Source: Chondrus crispus (Eukaryota > Rhodophyta > Florideophyceae > Gigartinales > Gigartinaceae). From it: DNA of 64,000 bases. The translations under genes and the position numbers were made by a program. The notes beneath the pieces were generated by a model that saw only the letters and a list, made by a program, of their open reading frames with translations, was not told where the DNA came from and did not search any database. Below, piece after piece: positions 28,667 to 39,113 of this stretch; position 1 is the first letter of the stretch; each line of letters opens with the position of its first letter. Where the stretch lies: the NCBI RefSeq assembly GCF_000350225.1, contig NW_005179128.1, positions 1 through 64,000 of the forward strand, given 5' to 3'.

Positions 28667-29956
28667 ATGATGAGTCGCTCTGAAAGCCTGCCAAAGAAAA
28701 GCGTTTCAGAAAGACAACGGGACAAACACACATCTGTGTTACTAGCGGCTGTAGCTGCTTTAATTCTAGAGGAGGATTCTGTCAATCTGGTTTTTGCAAA
28801 ATTGCGACTCGAGCGAATTTCAAATGCACACCGGGTTGCGCCACGGCGGGTGAACGCTGAAAGGCAAAGGACGCATATAAGTTTCGAAGAGAGTATTGCA
28901 TTATATAGCAATGAAGAATTCGAGCATGCATTTCGAATGAGTAGGCATTCTTTTTATGTTCTGCTGGAGACGTTGGGTGATGACCTAAGGAGACGAAAAG
29001 CACGAAACACTGTGAAACCCGCCGCAAGATTGGGCATAACACTGCGCCTTCTTGCCGGTGGCAGCTACGTAGATGAGATGCGGCACTATGGCCTTGGCAA
29101 AACCACAGTGTACGCAATTTTCAAAGAGACAAGGGTTTCTCTGCTTCGCAGATTACCATTCCCAGATGTTCTCGGGTGCCAGGATCAACTGTGGCGGCTT
29201 GACGAAGAGTTTAAAGTTTCTCGAAGGAGCGTGAATCCTTTGACGGGATGCATAGGGGCTTTGGATGGGATATGTGTCAAGGTCAAGCGGCCGGAGACTC
29301 GCCACGGTCCAGCAGGATTTTATTGTAGAAAGTGATACTATTCTGTACCAGTTCAGGCGCTCGTGGATGCCCGCTATCGATTTGTCCTTGCATCCGCAAA
29401 GTGTAAGGGGTCAACACATGACTCTCTAGCGCATTCAATGTCATTCTTAGGCCGATATCTAGCCGCAGGTTTGCTACAAAATGAGTTTTGGGTAGCAGGG
29501 TACGAAGCATATGCTTGTGATGAAAGCTAATTAACTCCTTATCCTGCCTCTCTACTCCAGGGCTACCCATACCGCGACGCTTACAATTTCTTTCAATCCT
29601 CCCTGCGTATGCACGTCGAACAGGCTTTTGGATATCTGGTTAACAAATGGAGAATTTTACGGCAGATGGAATTTTCATTAGAAGTCAGCATCGAAATAAT
29701 TATTGCCACCATGAAGCTGCATAACTTCTGCATTAACCAAAACGGTCGGCAACACCGTATTAATTTGTACAGTTCCGATTCTCTTGCAACGTTGAGGGAA
29801 GACAGTGATGACTGGTATCGTATCGCCAAAGAGGACAACTGGCAGATTGTGACAATGCTCCGCGAATCATCAGAGGCGGACTTCGCGCGAGGTGCTTCTA
29901 AACGAAGGGAGAAGATGGTAGCGTTTCTGGAGGGCCGTGGCATCCTTCGACCTTAA
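28667..29956 (+). pseudogene. PIF/Harbinger transposase, decayed
   Basis: One transposase of about 430 codons in a single frame interrupted by stops. The N-terminal half (28667-29335) carries a helix-turn-helix-like region (LRLLAGGSYVDEMRHYGLGKTTVYAI) and the first catalytic Asp in IGALDGICVKVKRP. A TGA then replaces what is usually a Gly in RKGYY. The middle has VPVQALVDARYRFV and a THDS motif. The second Asp site reads VAGYEAYACDES where GDeAY is expected, so the catalytic residue appears lost, and a TAA follows before LTPYP. The C-terminal part (29609-29956) has the catalytic Glu in HVEQAFGYLVNKWRIL, matching DDE_Tnp_4. Non-functional relic; two in-frame stops plus active-site loss. Confidence 0.85.
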
Positions 29957-30222
29957 CATGCAGGTAGGATGGTAACTGGTACTAGGAAAAAGGTAGTCGT
30001 CCGCAATTGGTGGGGTGGTGGTGGAAAAACAAATCGTTTGGCATGTTGTAAGTTGAACATGTCATGATAGTAATATTTACTGAGCATCCTTTCTACTTTC
30101 TTGCTTTCACGGCACGCCCGGGGTAACGCGGTGTTGTCTGCAGCGGCGCGCGCGCATGCGCCCCGGCCCGGAAGAGCAGGCGGCGCGGACAAAGGAAGGC
30201 GCGCGCCGCGCAACGGACGGCG

Positions 30223-30241
30223 CGCAATCTCGCCGCAAGAT
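30223..30241 (+). repeat. Direct repeat, left copy
   Basis: CGCAATCTCGCCGCAAGAT, identical to 30760-30778, 537 bases apart. The segment between is more CG-rich than its surroundings and includes the carrier fragment. Confidence 0.8.
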
Positions 30242-30255
30242 CTTTCTCGGGAGCG

Positions 30256-30378
30256 CATCTCGCCGGGCTAGGGGGGCTGTTCCCCACGGCGGGCTTCCTC
30301 ACCTACGTCCTCATGGGCGCGTTGGCGGGGGCCGTCGCTGCCATGGTCACCATGCCCGCCGACGTGCTGGTCACCAAG
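30256..30378 (+). pseudogene. Mitochondrial carrier family fragment
   Basis: Translates to a hydrophobic helix GLFPTAGFLTYVLMG followed by ALAGAVAAMVTMPADVLVTK, the third-repeat signature of mitochondrial carriers (G-x-AG-x2-A-x4-P-x-D-x2-TK/R). Nothing on either side continues the family. It could be one exon, since GTATAT follows closely, but no partner exon is visible, so I call it a gene fragment. Confidence 0.6.
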
Positions 30379-30759
30379 CCAGTATATACATGATAATATG
30401 GTATATGCATCTTTCGAATGCAAAAGATTGCGCGCGAGAAGGGGTGCGTATTTTGTACGCGGAAGTGAGGCCGCAGTTTACCGGCGGTTACATGCGTCGC
30501 GCGGGGGCGGGGGAGCATGCGCGGCAGGGGAAGGCGCGGGGGCGAGATGCACGAAAGCTCTGTGGCGGGGTTGCGCGCGCTTCGCACGCTGTCGAGAGAT
30601 GCGGTATACGCGGCGCGAGTCGCTCGCGCGCGCTCCCGACCGCGCCAGCTGTGGGCGTTCCGCGCGGCTCTGGGGCACGCCGCTTCGTTGTGCGCGCTCG
30701 TGCTGGCGCGGCGGCACTGGTGCGGACACGCGTGGGGTGGCGGGCGCGGTGCGTGGCCA

Positions 30760-30778
30760 CGCAATCTCGCCGCAAGAT
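30760..30778 (+). repeat. Direct repeat, right copy
   Basis: Exact second copy of the 19-bp sequence at 30223-30241. Confidence 0.8.
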
Positions 30779-30995
30779 ATTTTATCACAGGAGCAAAAAG
30801 GTTTTCCACCCCGACGCTGCGCAGTACCTCCGAGCGCACAGCGAGCGGACGCCGAGAGATTCGGTCAGCAGATGCTTTCCAGCGGGCAAGCGCGCGATGC
30901 GATGCAAGTTGTGAGTTAACACACAAATAAATTATAGGTCGCTCGCTAGAAGACAAACTGTGGGCTTCTCGCTTGGCCGCGTGGCCTTCGCCGCG

Positions 30996-32487
30996 CTACC
31001 CTTTGATAACGGCCATCGGCCGCAGCTTCAGGCACTTTCGCGAAGTCCCGGCTTGGTCGCATGTGTCCACTACCACGGGTACGTCCTTGTAACTATGCAA
31101 GCACGACACAAAAAGAGAACAAGACAGCGCAAAAAACAAGCACACTGGGTTAGCAAAAGAAAACCGCTGCGACTCTCCTTTTTCACAACACGAAAGAAAA
31201 AAACTTGACGCCTTCCTGTCACCTACCTCTGGCGCCTCCTCAGTGATCAGCTTTGGCGACGCGACGCGAATCGCAATCCCCTTTCCCTCCAAGTTGTTCA
31301 ACACCTCTTCATAGTTAAGCTGCCGCCGGCAAGCGGACCGGCTCTGCGCCCGCCCCGCCCCATGGCACGTCGACCCAAATGTCTCTTTCATCCCATTTTC
31401 GGTCCCAAGCAACACATAGCTGCACGTCCCCATCGTCCCTCCGATCAGCACGGGCTACCCCATCATCTGGTAGTCGTACGACACTAGCGGATGGTGCGGC
31501 GGAAAAGCCTGCGTCGCCCCCTTACGATGCACCAGCAACTTCCTCACCTTCCCATATATTTGTTGAGCGTTTCTACTTTGGCAATGTTGTGGCTCACGTC
31601 GTAGATCACGTCTATGTTCTGCTCTGCCGGCGACTTTCTAAATAACTTTGCAAACGCCTGTCTCGCTAAGAACGTCATCAAGCTCCGGTTGACCCAGGCA
31701 AAATTCGCTGCGGCTGCCATTTCGGCAAAATAATTGCTCTCGATCCTCGCACACGGGAGCTGCCTATCATTCACCTCGATCCTATCCCTCGCCAGCGCCT
31801 TTTCCATATGCTGCAACGCATCCGTAGCCACCTGATGTGCCAAGCCCCTGCTCCCCGAATGGATCATGGCGACGACTTGTCCCACAGTTGTGGCGCCCAT
31901 CGCCGCAGCCGCCGTTTCATCAAAGATCTCAACCACAATCTGTATCTCAGCGTAATGATTGCCGGCGCCTAGCGTGCCTATCTGCTCAAGCTGCGCTTCT
32001 TTGCGCATGCAGACACTTCGCACGGGTCTGCCTGGAGCATGCGGCCATTCTCCTGGCAGTACTCCATGTCCTCGGGCCAGGCATTGCCCTCACGCAGGGA
32101 CTAATCCATACCGAGCTCCAGGGCGGCCTCGAGCGACTGTATGGTCGTCGAGATGATGCCTTTTGAACCGACGCCGACAGGAATGTGGTCGAAGAGCGTC
32201 TGGGCGAGCACATCCTTGAATGTATGGACATCCTGCTCCATGAGATTAGTGCGCAGCGGACGGACAGCGCAGTTTATGTCAATACCCACACCACCCGGCG
32301 AGACAACGGCTTGCGGGTCGTCCATATCGAAGACCGCGACGTTCCCGATGGTAAAGCCGTAGCCTGAATGGACGTCAGGCATGGCGGTGGAGCGTGCGAC
32401 GATTCCCGGGAGTGAGGAGACGTTGGCGATTTGCTTGACGGCGGGCAGAAAGCCGCCCGAGAGAGACGGGGTTTTGGCGGCGTGCAC
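30996..32487 (-). pseudogene. RTCB: RtcB/HSPC117 RNA ligase, decayed copy
   Basis: It derives from the GTP-dependent tRNA-splicing and UPR RNA ligase. Conserved blocks in order: [52 protein letters not shown]; then [14 protein letters not shown] and [64 protein letters not shown] and the terminal [10 protein letters not shown]. Metal ligand and guanylylation residues (Cys, His) are preserved, so decay is recent. Lesions: the N-terminal ~60 residues are missing, a TAG replaces the Trp before SLREG (32101-32103), there are frame changes near 32010 and 31545, and a TAG sits before PVLIGG. A 130-bp intron-like insertion follows EAPE (starts GTAGGT). Intact RtcB is presumably elsewhere. Confidence 0.88.
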
Positions 32488-32919
32488 TGTGAAGTCGCAA
32501 CAGGAAATGAATGAAAGCTTACTCCTTCATGGTATGCTATCGAAAGGCTGCAGAGACAATCCGAGCGTTCGTTATCTATTCAATGTCGATGTGTCTCTTG
32601 CCGCTATGTGCTTACTCTTCCAGGCTCAGAAGAACTTGGACAAAACAACCCCATACAGTCACCATCGTAATAAAGCACTTTTGGCATGTGAACGTTGTGG
32701 TTCTCTCACTCTCTCTTCTATCCCCATGTGCTCTCTTTCACGTTTCACCTTCTTCTTCAATGGGAAAAATGAGGCGGCGCGGATTGGGATGCTGAATCAA
32801 GTGATCAGTCCGTTTCTTTATAGTCGCCCATACAGCCCCTGAGAACACTGCAATATTCACACCACAGACCACTGTTTCCCTGCTTGAAGAATTCAGTTAA
32901 CAAGTTGACATGGGCTTCG
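32488..32919. other. Intergenic between RtcB pseudogene and HECT gene
   Basis: No gene supported. The 153- and 94-codon + frames here have no recognisable content. An N-terminal RtcB exon was looked for and not seen. Confidence 0.4.
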
Positions 32920-34862
32920 TCAACTAAGGTCAAAACCAGCATTCGAATGTAATGCGTATCGAAGTTTTTGTCGGACGACTTCCAAAGACTTGTACTTTGG
33001 GAGCTTCAACAAGTTCATGCATGTTGAAGCTGTGCGGAGTCGGACGTCCCCTTCGGCTCTGTGGATACAAAGCCGGGGTCTAGATACGAAAAGCCAAGGA
33101 GTGCGGCGCGCGGGAATGACGTAACAAACTGAAGTATCTTACTCTGGTCCTCTGCATCTAGCTCGGCCATGGCCTGCCAGAACCACTTGATGACATTTGT
33201 ATTCTCATCATATCCTCCCGAGTATGTTGTATGACGGCGCAAGTCGTCGAGATCGATTCTGCCCGTCTTTCCTGAAATAAGCAACTGCAATTCCTCGTGA
33301 GAAAATAGACGGATGTACTGGGGAGCGATGATCTCTGAGAGCCCCCCAATAAAAGCCTTGGTTTGCTCTTTGATTTGCTTATTCATGCGAAAGTCGGCAA
33401 CGCGATGCATGTATTCTATTCTATTCTCTGCGGTAACTGAAATGTTTTTGCCGTTACGAACTAGTTCCACTTCTTTCACGGAACCGTAGGCCTTGATAGC
33501 CACCGTGAAATTGAGGCCCAAGTCTTCAACCACGGCTGGTGGACAGTTTTTGAGAAATTGCATATTCTTGTGCAACTCCGGATCGAGTGAATTGAGATCA
33601 CTGGGGTAGTAAAACTGCCCAAGAATCTTTGATATGAAAAATCGTGCCAGAGGAATGTCGACCATGACTCCGTCAAAGATTGCTTTCCCAAGAAGTCGAC
33701 CAAGAAAGGCGAATTCAACTTTGAAGTTTTCGTTTGCAATTGGGGCGTCCGGGTTGGGGAACAGATGCCCATCCGGGGTGGCCTTGAAGAGCCCGTATGA
33801 GAAGGGAGAAAACCCCCATCTCAGGACCTCATACATGAACTCTTTAAACACGCCTCCACCGTTAATCCCAGCCTCCTCCAGGCCATGTTCATCTATAAAC
33901 TTGACTCGGATAGTGGCTTTCAGGTTTGAAATCTTGTTGAGTTCTTCGAAAGCATCCTGGAAAATGTGCTTTCGTCGAACAGACACGGATCTCCGTGACC
34001 CAGGAAAGAACTGCTCACCGCCGTTTGCCACGTCTCTTCCTTTAGCAATCCACCTCTGAAAAATCTTTGCCCTCGATGGGAACGGGACCAGGTACGGGGT
34101 AACCCGCAACAGTTCGCCGGCTCCGCTCATCGGTGACTTTCGTAGGTTTTGCAAGCTTGCCGCCCGTTCGGACCCCATATAGCCAAATTCAGAGCGACTC
34201 GTCTTGGCTTTCGAATCCGGCCAAGCCTCGACGGCCGACGACATGAAGGCTTCGGAAGTCAGGAGCCCTTGGCCGGCCACCCAAAAGTTGTCGCCAGTGC
34301 GAAATGGTCTGCGAGAATCATGAACGTACAGACGCGAGAGCAAATGCGAAATCTCTGTCAAGAGCTGTGGCTCCTCCTGCACAAGTTTGCCAACCGTATT
34401 GGTCTTTGCCAATCCATTTGTTGGTCTGACGTCAAGGGCAGCAAACAAGTAGTGCTTCAACACGAGGACGATTTCACGCACCTTGTTCATGGAGAAGGGC
34501 CAGTTGCCGTGAAACAGCTCTTCCTCGTCCTGGATGAAGAGGAGGTAGGAATAGGAGGAGGCAAAGACGCGCAGTACAGGCCCCGCCTCATCGCGCAGCG
34601 GCAAGGCGTGTGTGGATAGGTCAGTATCGATGATGGGGCTCCCTTCCTTTGCGCGCAAGCAGAGCTGCCACAGAGAACTGAGGACGTGAGGGCTCTTCGT
34701 GGGGCCTGGCAGGCAAGCATGTTGGGGACGAAGCCGATGGAGATATCCTAACGGCATGGGGCAACAAGACGAAGGTAGGACAACTCTTCCCCGTAGGTGC
34801 GACGGCGCGGCTTCGGGGTAGGCTCCTCGACCTCGATGGCATGGAGGGGTGGATGAATACAC
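32920..34862 (-). CDS. HECT-type E3 ubiquitin ligase, UBE3B/UBE3C-like, with a frame break before the catalytic Cys
   Basis: The open frame 33015-34862 encodes a pre-HECT helical region (VFASSYSYLLFIQDEEELF, PFSMNKVREIV) and most of a HECT domain: IRVKFIDEHGLEEAGINGGGV-type start, LGRLLGKAIFDGVMVDIPLA, then WFWQAMAELDAEDQSKILQF and ALLGFSYLDPGF. It stops 15 codons later. The expected end lies in the -1 frame from about 33060 to 32920: LRTASTCMNLLKLPKYKS with the catalytic Cys at 33019-33021, then a tail ending NAGFDLS. No GT-AG intron joins the two frames in phase. So this is a frameshifted copy, a recoded gene or a sequence error. The 5' end is also uncertain: family members are about 1000 aa and the N-terminus here is not conserved before about residue 75. 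Confidence 0.8.
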
Positions 34863-35154
34863 TACATGCAGGTGATTTTCGGATTGGTACCTGTAGTCGC
34901 TGCTCTAAGTATGGAATTCCAACCCCTTGCTCGTTTAAAATTACCTCCGGTCCTGTCTCTGTCCTCCGCTCGTCAGTTGTTTGTCCTCTTTCTCGTTGCT
35001 CGTCGTCTTCGCGTACGCGGGCAACGGCGGCGGCGGCGGCGAGGCGGCGTGGGGCGGGGTCGTGAAGAGGCTGCCTGTGTTCCAGTCCGTCCAGGCGATG
35101 CCCAAGACGGGGTTCGGCTTCGTGTTGTAGAGCAGCTGGACGTTCCATATGTTA

Positions 35155-35622
35155 CTATTCATCGCCTCGCAAGTTGTTGAACTTCTCAATAGCCTCCGAT
35201 AGCCCCTTTTCGCAGATTGAAATAATGCCCTCGCCAGCCTCTGCGTCTTTCACCCTCTTCAACCGCATTGTGCGCTTCTCGATGATGTCATACCAGTCCT
35301 CTTTTTCAAGTTCGTCGGAAAGCGGTGTAGGCTTCCTAGCTACGTTCGTGGTGCTCTGTGCATTTGTCAGAATATCCTTCACCTCGCCCCAGGGATCCTT
35401 ACTCTCTATTCTCATTTCCTTAATTTCTTCCCCGGCCTCTTCATATGACGCACTCCGCCTTCTCTTGCCAGATGATGAACTAGGCTTCAATGCAAAACTC
35501 ACACACCCCTCTTCCATACCAACCTCAAATGTTTTTAAACTTACATCTAACAAGAACTGGTCTGGTTCCTTAGTGTCCAATCGGCATACCACAAAAAATA
35601 TCCAAACTCGCTTCATATCCAT
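35155..35622 (-). CDS. Hypothetical protein (155 aa), possible second half of the next ORF
   Basis: Not recognised. The protein starts MDMKRVWIFFVVCRLDTKEP and continues with a Ser/Lys/Arg stretch (PSSSSGKRRRSAS) and a long charged, helical C-terminus (EEAGEEIKEMRIES; EKFNNLRGDE). Codon pattern and composition resemble the upstream ORF at 35758-36843 on the same strand, 136 bases away. A good splice pair (GTAAGT to TTTTTTAG, about 35661-35706) sits between the two ORFs, so they could be one gene, although I could not find a splice that keeps both frames open. Confidence 0.4.
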   Translation of the reverse strand: MDMKRVWIFFVVCRLDTKEPDQFLLDVSLKTFEVGMEEGCVSFALKPSSSSGKRRRSASYEEAGEEIKEMRIESKDPWGEVKDILTNAQSTTNVARKPTPLSDELEKEDWYDIIEKRTMRLKRVKDAEAGEGIISICEKGLSEAIEKFNNLRGDE

Positions 35623-35757
35623 TGTCGCAACGTTGCCTTGCCTTCCTTGTCATGCGGACCTAAAAAATATGGAAGTTATACGGATCGTTGTTTCCCGACT
35701 TACGGTAATCCTCAAAACGTTTTGTAAACATAGATCGTGTCCTTTGATAGAGATTCT

Positions 35758-36843
35758 TCAACTTTCAGCAGATCTCTCGCAAAGGGGGGGCTCCGAGGAA
35801 CATGCCCCCGGCACGGACGTGGAGAAATCCTGTTCATATGAAATAAAATGATCATTAAAGCGCCTCGCAATAATCCGCCAGAGGTCATCCCGAGTAAAAT
35901 TTGTGCGAAAGTTGTCTAGCGTGAGCGCGTTTTTAAAGTCCAGTAATGCTTTCCTCGAAGGAGTATCATCACGCAGAGTTACACATAGCCTAGCAAATTC
36001 AGAAATTGAGAATAATGGCACTACGTTTGCGGGGATGCTTGAAGGATTTTTTTGTAGAGCAAGCTCTCCATTGTCGCCCAAACCTCGATCTCCACACTTC
36101 CTCAGGGTCTGTACAATTATTTGGACTGGAGGTGGTTTGTCGAAATCGCATACATTCTGTTCACATTCTTCTATGAACTCCTTCAAACTGCTACATTTTG
36201 TATTCCCATCACACGTTCTTTCAAATGAAACTCCCTCCCTCTCCCTCTGCAGCACCAAAAGGTAGTTTCGGTACACCAGTTCCATCTTGTTTCCTGATGC
36301 ACGACGTTTCCATTCCTTTCCAATTTCCCCGTTTGTCCGCTTTGTTTTCCTTGCGAAGAATGTGAAAAGCTTATTCTCCATGGGGACGTCATTGTCGTCG
36401 TGCACATTTTCGAAAAGTGCTCTCGGCGGCAGTTGAGCGTCAACAACGCCACCTTCCACAGCAGCTTCTGTTCTCCTGACACTAGCTGCAAATGATTTTG
36501 GCGAGCCCCTTGTGCCCACAACAACGGCCGATAGCCCAAAAACGGACGCAGGAGCGCACGGAGCGTTGCATTGCGTTGGCGTTGTTAGCAACGATTTCTC
36601 AGCTGCAAGGCGACGGGGGGAACGCCTTGGAAACCCTTCCATTTTCACGCGATCGCGACAGCTATAAGCACTACCAATACATAACCGCCAGAGGCGGGAG
36701 CTTTGGCGCAAATACGAAGGAAAAAAGACGAAAGAGATGTGTAGAAGTGAGACAAAAGGATGATTCGCTCCCTGCAGTAGACGCCTCCAAAACCCAATCG
36801 CTAATGTTTCCTGCCCAGAGTCGATGGTTGCCACTTGAGGCAC
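35758..36843 (-). CDS. Hypothetical protein (361 aa frame; probable start at internal Met, about 36642)
   Basis: Not recognised. The first ~65 residues look non-coding; MEGFPRRSPRRLAAE (from about 36642) is a likelier start and resembles a basic nuclear or DNA-binding N-terminus. The centre has FFARKTKRTNGEIGKEWKRR, the rest is a mixed helical region (SLKEFIEECEQNVCDF, DDLWRIIARRFNDHFIS). It could be a host gene or an accessory ORF of an unrecognised transposon, since both neighbours to the right are transposase genes. No repeats flanking it were identified. Confidence 0.4.
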   Translation of the reverse strand: MPQVATIDSGQETLAIGFWRRLLQGANHPFVSLLHISFVFFPSYLRQSSRLWRLCIGSAYSCRDRVKMEGFPRRSPRRLAAEKSLLTTPTQCNAPCAPASVFGLSAVVVGTRGSPKSFAASVRRTEAAVEGGVVDAQLPPRALFENVHDDNDVPMENKLFTFFARKTKRTNGEIGKEWKRRASGNKMELVYRNYLLVLQREREGVSFERTCDGNTKCSSLKEFIEECEQNVCDFDKPPPVQIIVQTLRKCGDRGLGDNGELALQKNPSSIPANVVPLFSISEFARLCVTLRDDTPSRKALLDFKNALTLDNFRTNFTRDDLWRIIARRFNDHFISYEQDFSTSVPGACSSEPPLCERSAES

Positions 36844-37325
36844 TCCTCACTCTACAAGTAGTCCAGAGCAACCACATCTCCCTTCTGATTCTTGCTTGGA
36901 TGTCAAAAAAAGGAGCCAACCAAATGCCCACACTTGTGTGTCTCGTGCACTTCTTACAGTGCTGATATAAAGTTTAATGTTAAAGATTAACATCGAACTA
37001 TCCAATGAATAGGCTGCAGGTCACTCAATGATATTGTGAAGGCGAGTGATAAAGATTTCTCTTGAGTTAGAACCGGGTCTCAGTCTTTTGGTTGGAAAAC
37101 CGGCAACTGAGCAAAAAGTGTACCAATAGGTATGCGGATCAGTTGCGGCTTGCGTCGGAGGTAATGGCAAAAATCCGGAAGATCAGGTATTTTCTCATTT
37201 TACAAAATCACTCCGCCAAACCCCACCCAACCCGGCAATTACACAACACGTGCTAAGACTGCAGCTCTCCCTTAACAAGTACCAATATTTTCGCAGATGA
37301 ACCTAGACTCTCTCCGCATTTTTAC
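36844..37325. other. 3' flank of Harbinger-like copy A
   Basis: No gene. AT-rich with TTTAAAGTTT-like runs near 36970. The terminal inverted repeat of the element could not be fixed here. Confidence 0.35.
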
Positions 37326-38629
37326 TCACACAGAAACGCTCTCCTCCTCCTCCTCGTCTTCGAACAGAACCGCTCCTTCAGCTTCCTGCTCACCACGAAC
37401 ACTGCGCTGCATCATTCTCTGACGTCGCTGACGATAAGACGCTTGAGCGCTCTTTCGCTTCTTGACGGCAGTGTCTGCAATGTCGAACAATCGCTTCAAA
37501 TACTGCTCATAAGTACGACAATCGGCATCTCGTAGCGGATGCCACTTGATGTGTAGGTTGGTAAAAGCTATTGTGAGACGGAAAATGCCATCGTAGCTGT
37601 CCTCCTTCCAACGAAACTTATTCGAAACAACTGCCCATAGTCCTCCCTGACGCCCGAAAAAATTCTCGACTATCACCCTGTCCGACGTTTTTTTTCGTTC
37701 TCTTTTCGATCCGGTATGCTTAAAACTCCGCCGCGAGGGGTTTTCTTTGGTATTATAGCCCTCACATCAGCCTCCATTCCCGTATACCCTTTATCCAGAA
37801 GGACTGCCCAGCTATTTGGAAACCTGTCGGAAAATGGGCCGATATCTGTGATCGCCTTTTCGCTTTCTGTCTTCTCTAAAGCATCGTCGTGAAACGCCAT
37901 AATGTCCCTCATGATTTCAATATCGGCGATAGAGCCAGGGCGATGTAAACTTGCGCATATTGCCAGTCCGTTTGGGAGAACGGAGACTTCTACCTTAAAA
38001 CCGTATAGCTTATGTTTTCCAGAGAAACATTTCTTGACCTCTTCCAGCGTACCCCCAGGGCGAAAGCTCTGCTGAAACTTCACATCGGTGGCGTATCTGC
38101 ACAGCTTGTAATGTTTAAAAACTGTTTTGTCGGCAATGAGGCGGTCCATCGTATATCGATCTGCATAATTTGTGACGAAGCGATTGAACGAGAAGTCCGA
38201 AATTGTTTTTATCATATCAGAAACCCTCTTCTCGAATGTCGCCGGTTTGATGCCAAACAAAGACGAGAATAGATCCCACTTGGCCCCGTGTTCCAACACT
38301 GCCATGGTCATGGACAAGAGATCCTTGGGCTTGATAGGGGATTTGGAACCTCTTCCCGTGTTGTAGCGCTGAGAGATGTGAGACCTCAACTGGTTCCAAA
38401 TCCCGTTGAACTCGACGAGACTGAAATTTGTCATTTGGTGAATGGCTTGATTTCCGTCTTCTTCGAAAAAGCCATCAATTTGAGGGCATTCGCTTTCGAG
38501 ATCCTCGTCACTGTCGCAAAGGTCGGGAGCCTCGTCATACTGATTTAAGGCTTCGTTTCGTGCAGCGGTATGCTCTTCGAGCAGTTCGAGAGCGGCCGCG
38601 GTGGTTGGTAGATTGATACGAGGAGGCAT
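37326..38629 (-). mobile_element. PIF/Harbinger-like transposase, copy A (near-intact, one frame change)
   Basis: Two overlapping frames: 37673-38629 (318 codons) and 37326-37676 (116 codons), together about 430 aa. The first starts MPPRINLPTTAAALELLEEH, then an acidic segment, RYNTGRGSKSPIKPKDLLSM, EHGAKWDLFSSLFGIKPATF, CRYATDVKFQQSFRPGG (likely first catalytic Asp), GKHKLYGFKVEVSVLPNGLA, SIADIEIM and VLLDKGYTGMEADVRAIIPK (second Asp). The second frame supplies the catalytic Glu (IVENFFGRQGG), then WHPLRDAD and an acidic tail. The frames meet at an A8 run (37687-37694) read as A_AAA_AAA. Copy B is continuous across the same point. It may be a one-base indel or a slippage site. Confidence 0.82.
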
Positions 38630-39113
38630 ATTGGTGATTGAGAAATGTGAAAGGGGTTGGTCGTGGCGATGAGTTAGTAGACGACGTAATAAGGTATCGG
38701 TTGGTGTTGTTTCAGGGTGATGTTGAATGCGAAAGGCGGCAAAAGGGCGGGCAAATTGATGGATATTGTGAGAATCGTTTCTGTTTGCGAAGACATGGCG
38801 CGCAATTCGGGGAGAGTTGATCTTTTACGAAAATTACAGTGAACGGTGAATTTGCACAGTTGCCCCTGTGCGCGACAATAGTGGCAATAAATCGTGATGA
38901 GTAAATGAAATATTACAATATTTTTGGGGTCTTGTATAACGTGGCAGCAGCTGTGCAAGAGCTGCAGAAGGGGTCTGTTTCTACGCAGAGAATAGGTGTA
39001 TTCGAGGGATGCCGCTAGCTGCTCCCTCCGCCTAATGCGGGATATGCAAGCAATCAACTATTGTACGAGTTTACTGGCAGCGGTACGAATCTAAAAACGA
39101 GCCCATCAAGGGC
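38630..39113. other. 5' flank of Harbinger-like copy A
   Basis: No gene. CTGCTCCCTCCGCCT lies at about 39014-39028; the same motif is at about 41284-41298 upstream of copy B, so it probably belongs to the element end. Confidence 0.45.

Larger units (their letters stand above)
29957..30995. other. GC-rich stretch without an intact gene
   Basis: It holds a mitochondrial-carrier fragment (30256-30378) and a 19-bp direct repeat (30223-30241 and 30760-30778). Between the repeats is a strongly CG-rich segment with long overlapping frames on both strands that look like by-products of base composition. Confidence 0.5.

Noticed and set aside
30156-30956. Overlapping 137-252 codon frames on both strands
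   Set aside because: Arise from extreme CG content; translations are Arg/Ala-rich with no conserved pattern, apart from the short carrier fragment reported separately.
35000-35189. Minus-strand frame with NVQLLYNTKPNPVLGIAWTD, ending near a GTAATT donor
   Set aside because: Protein-like, possibly an exon, but no partner exon or family was recognised and it overlaps the end of another frame.
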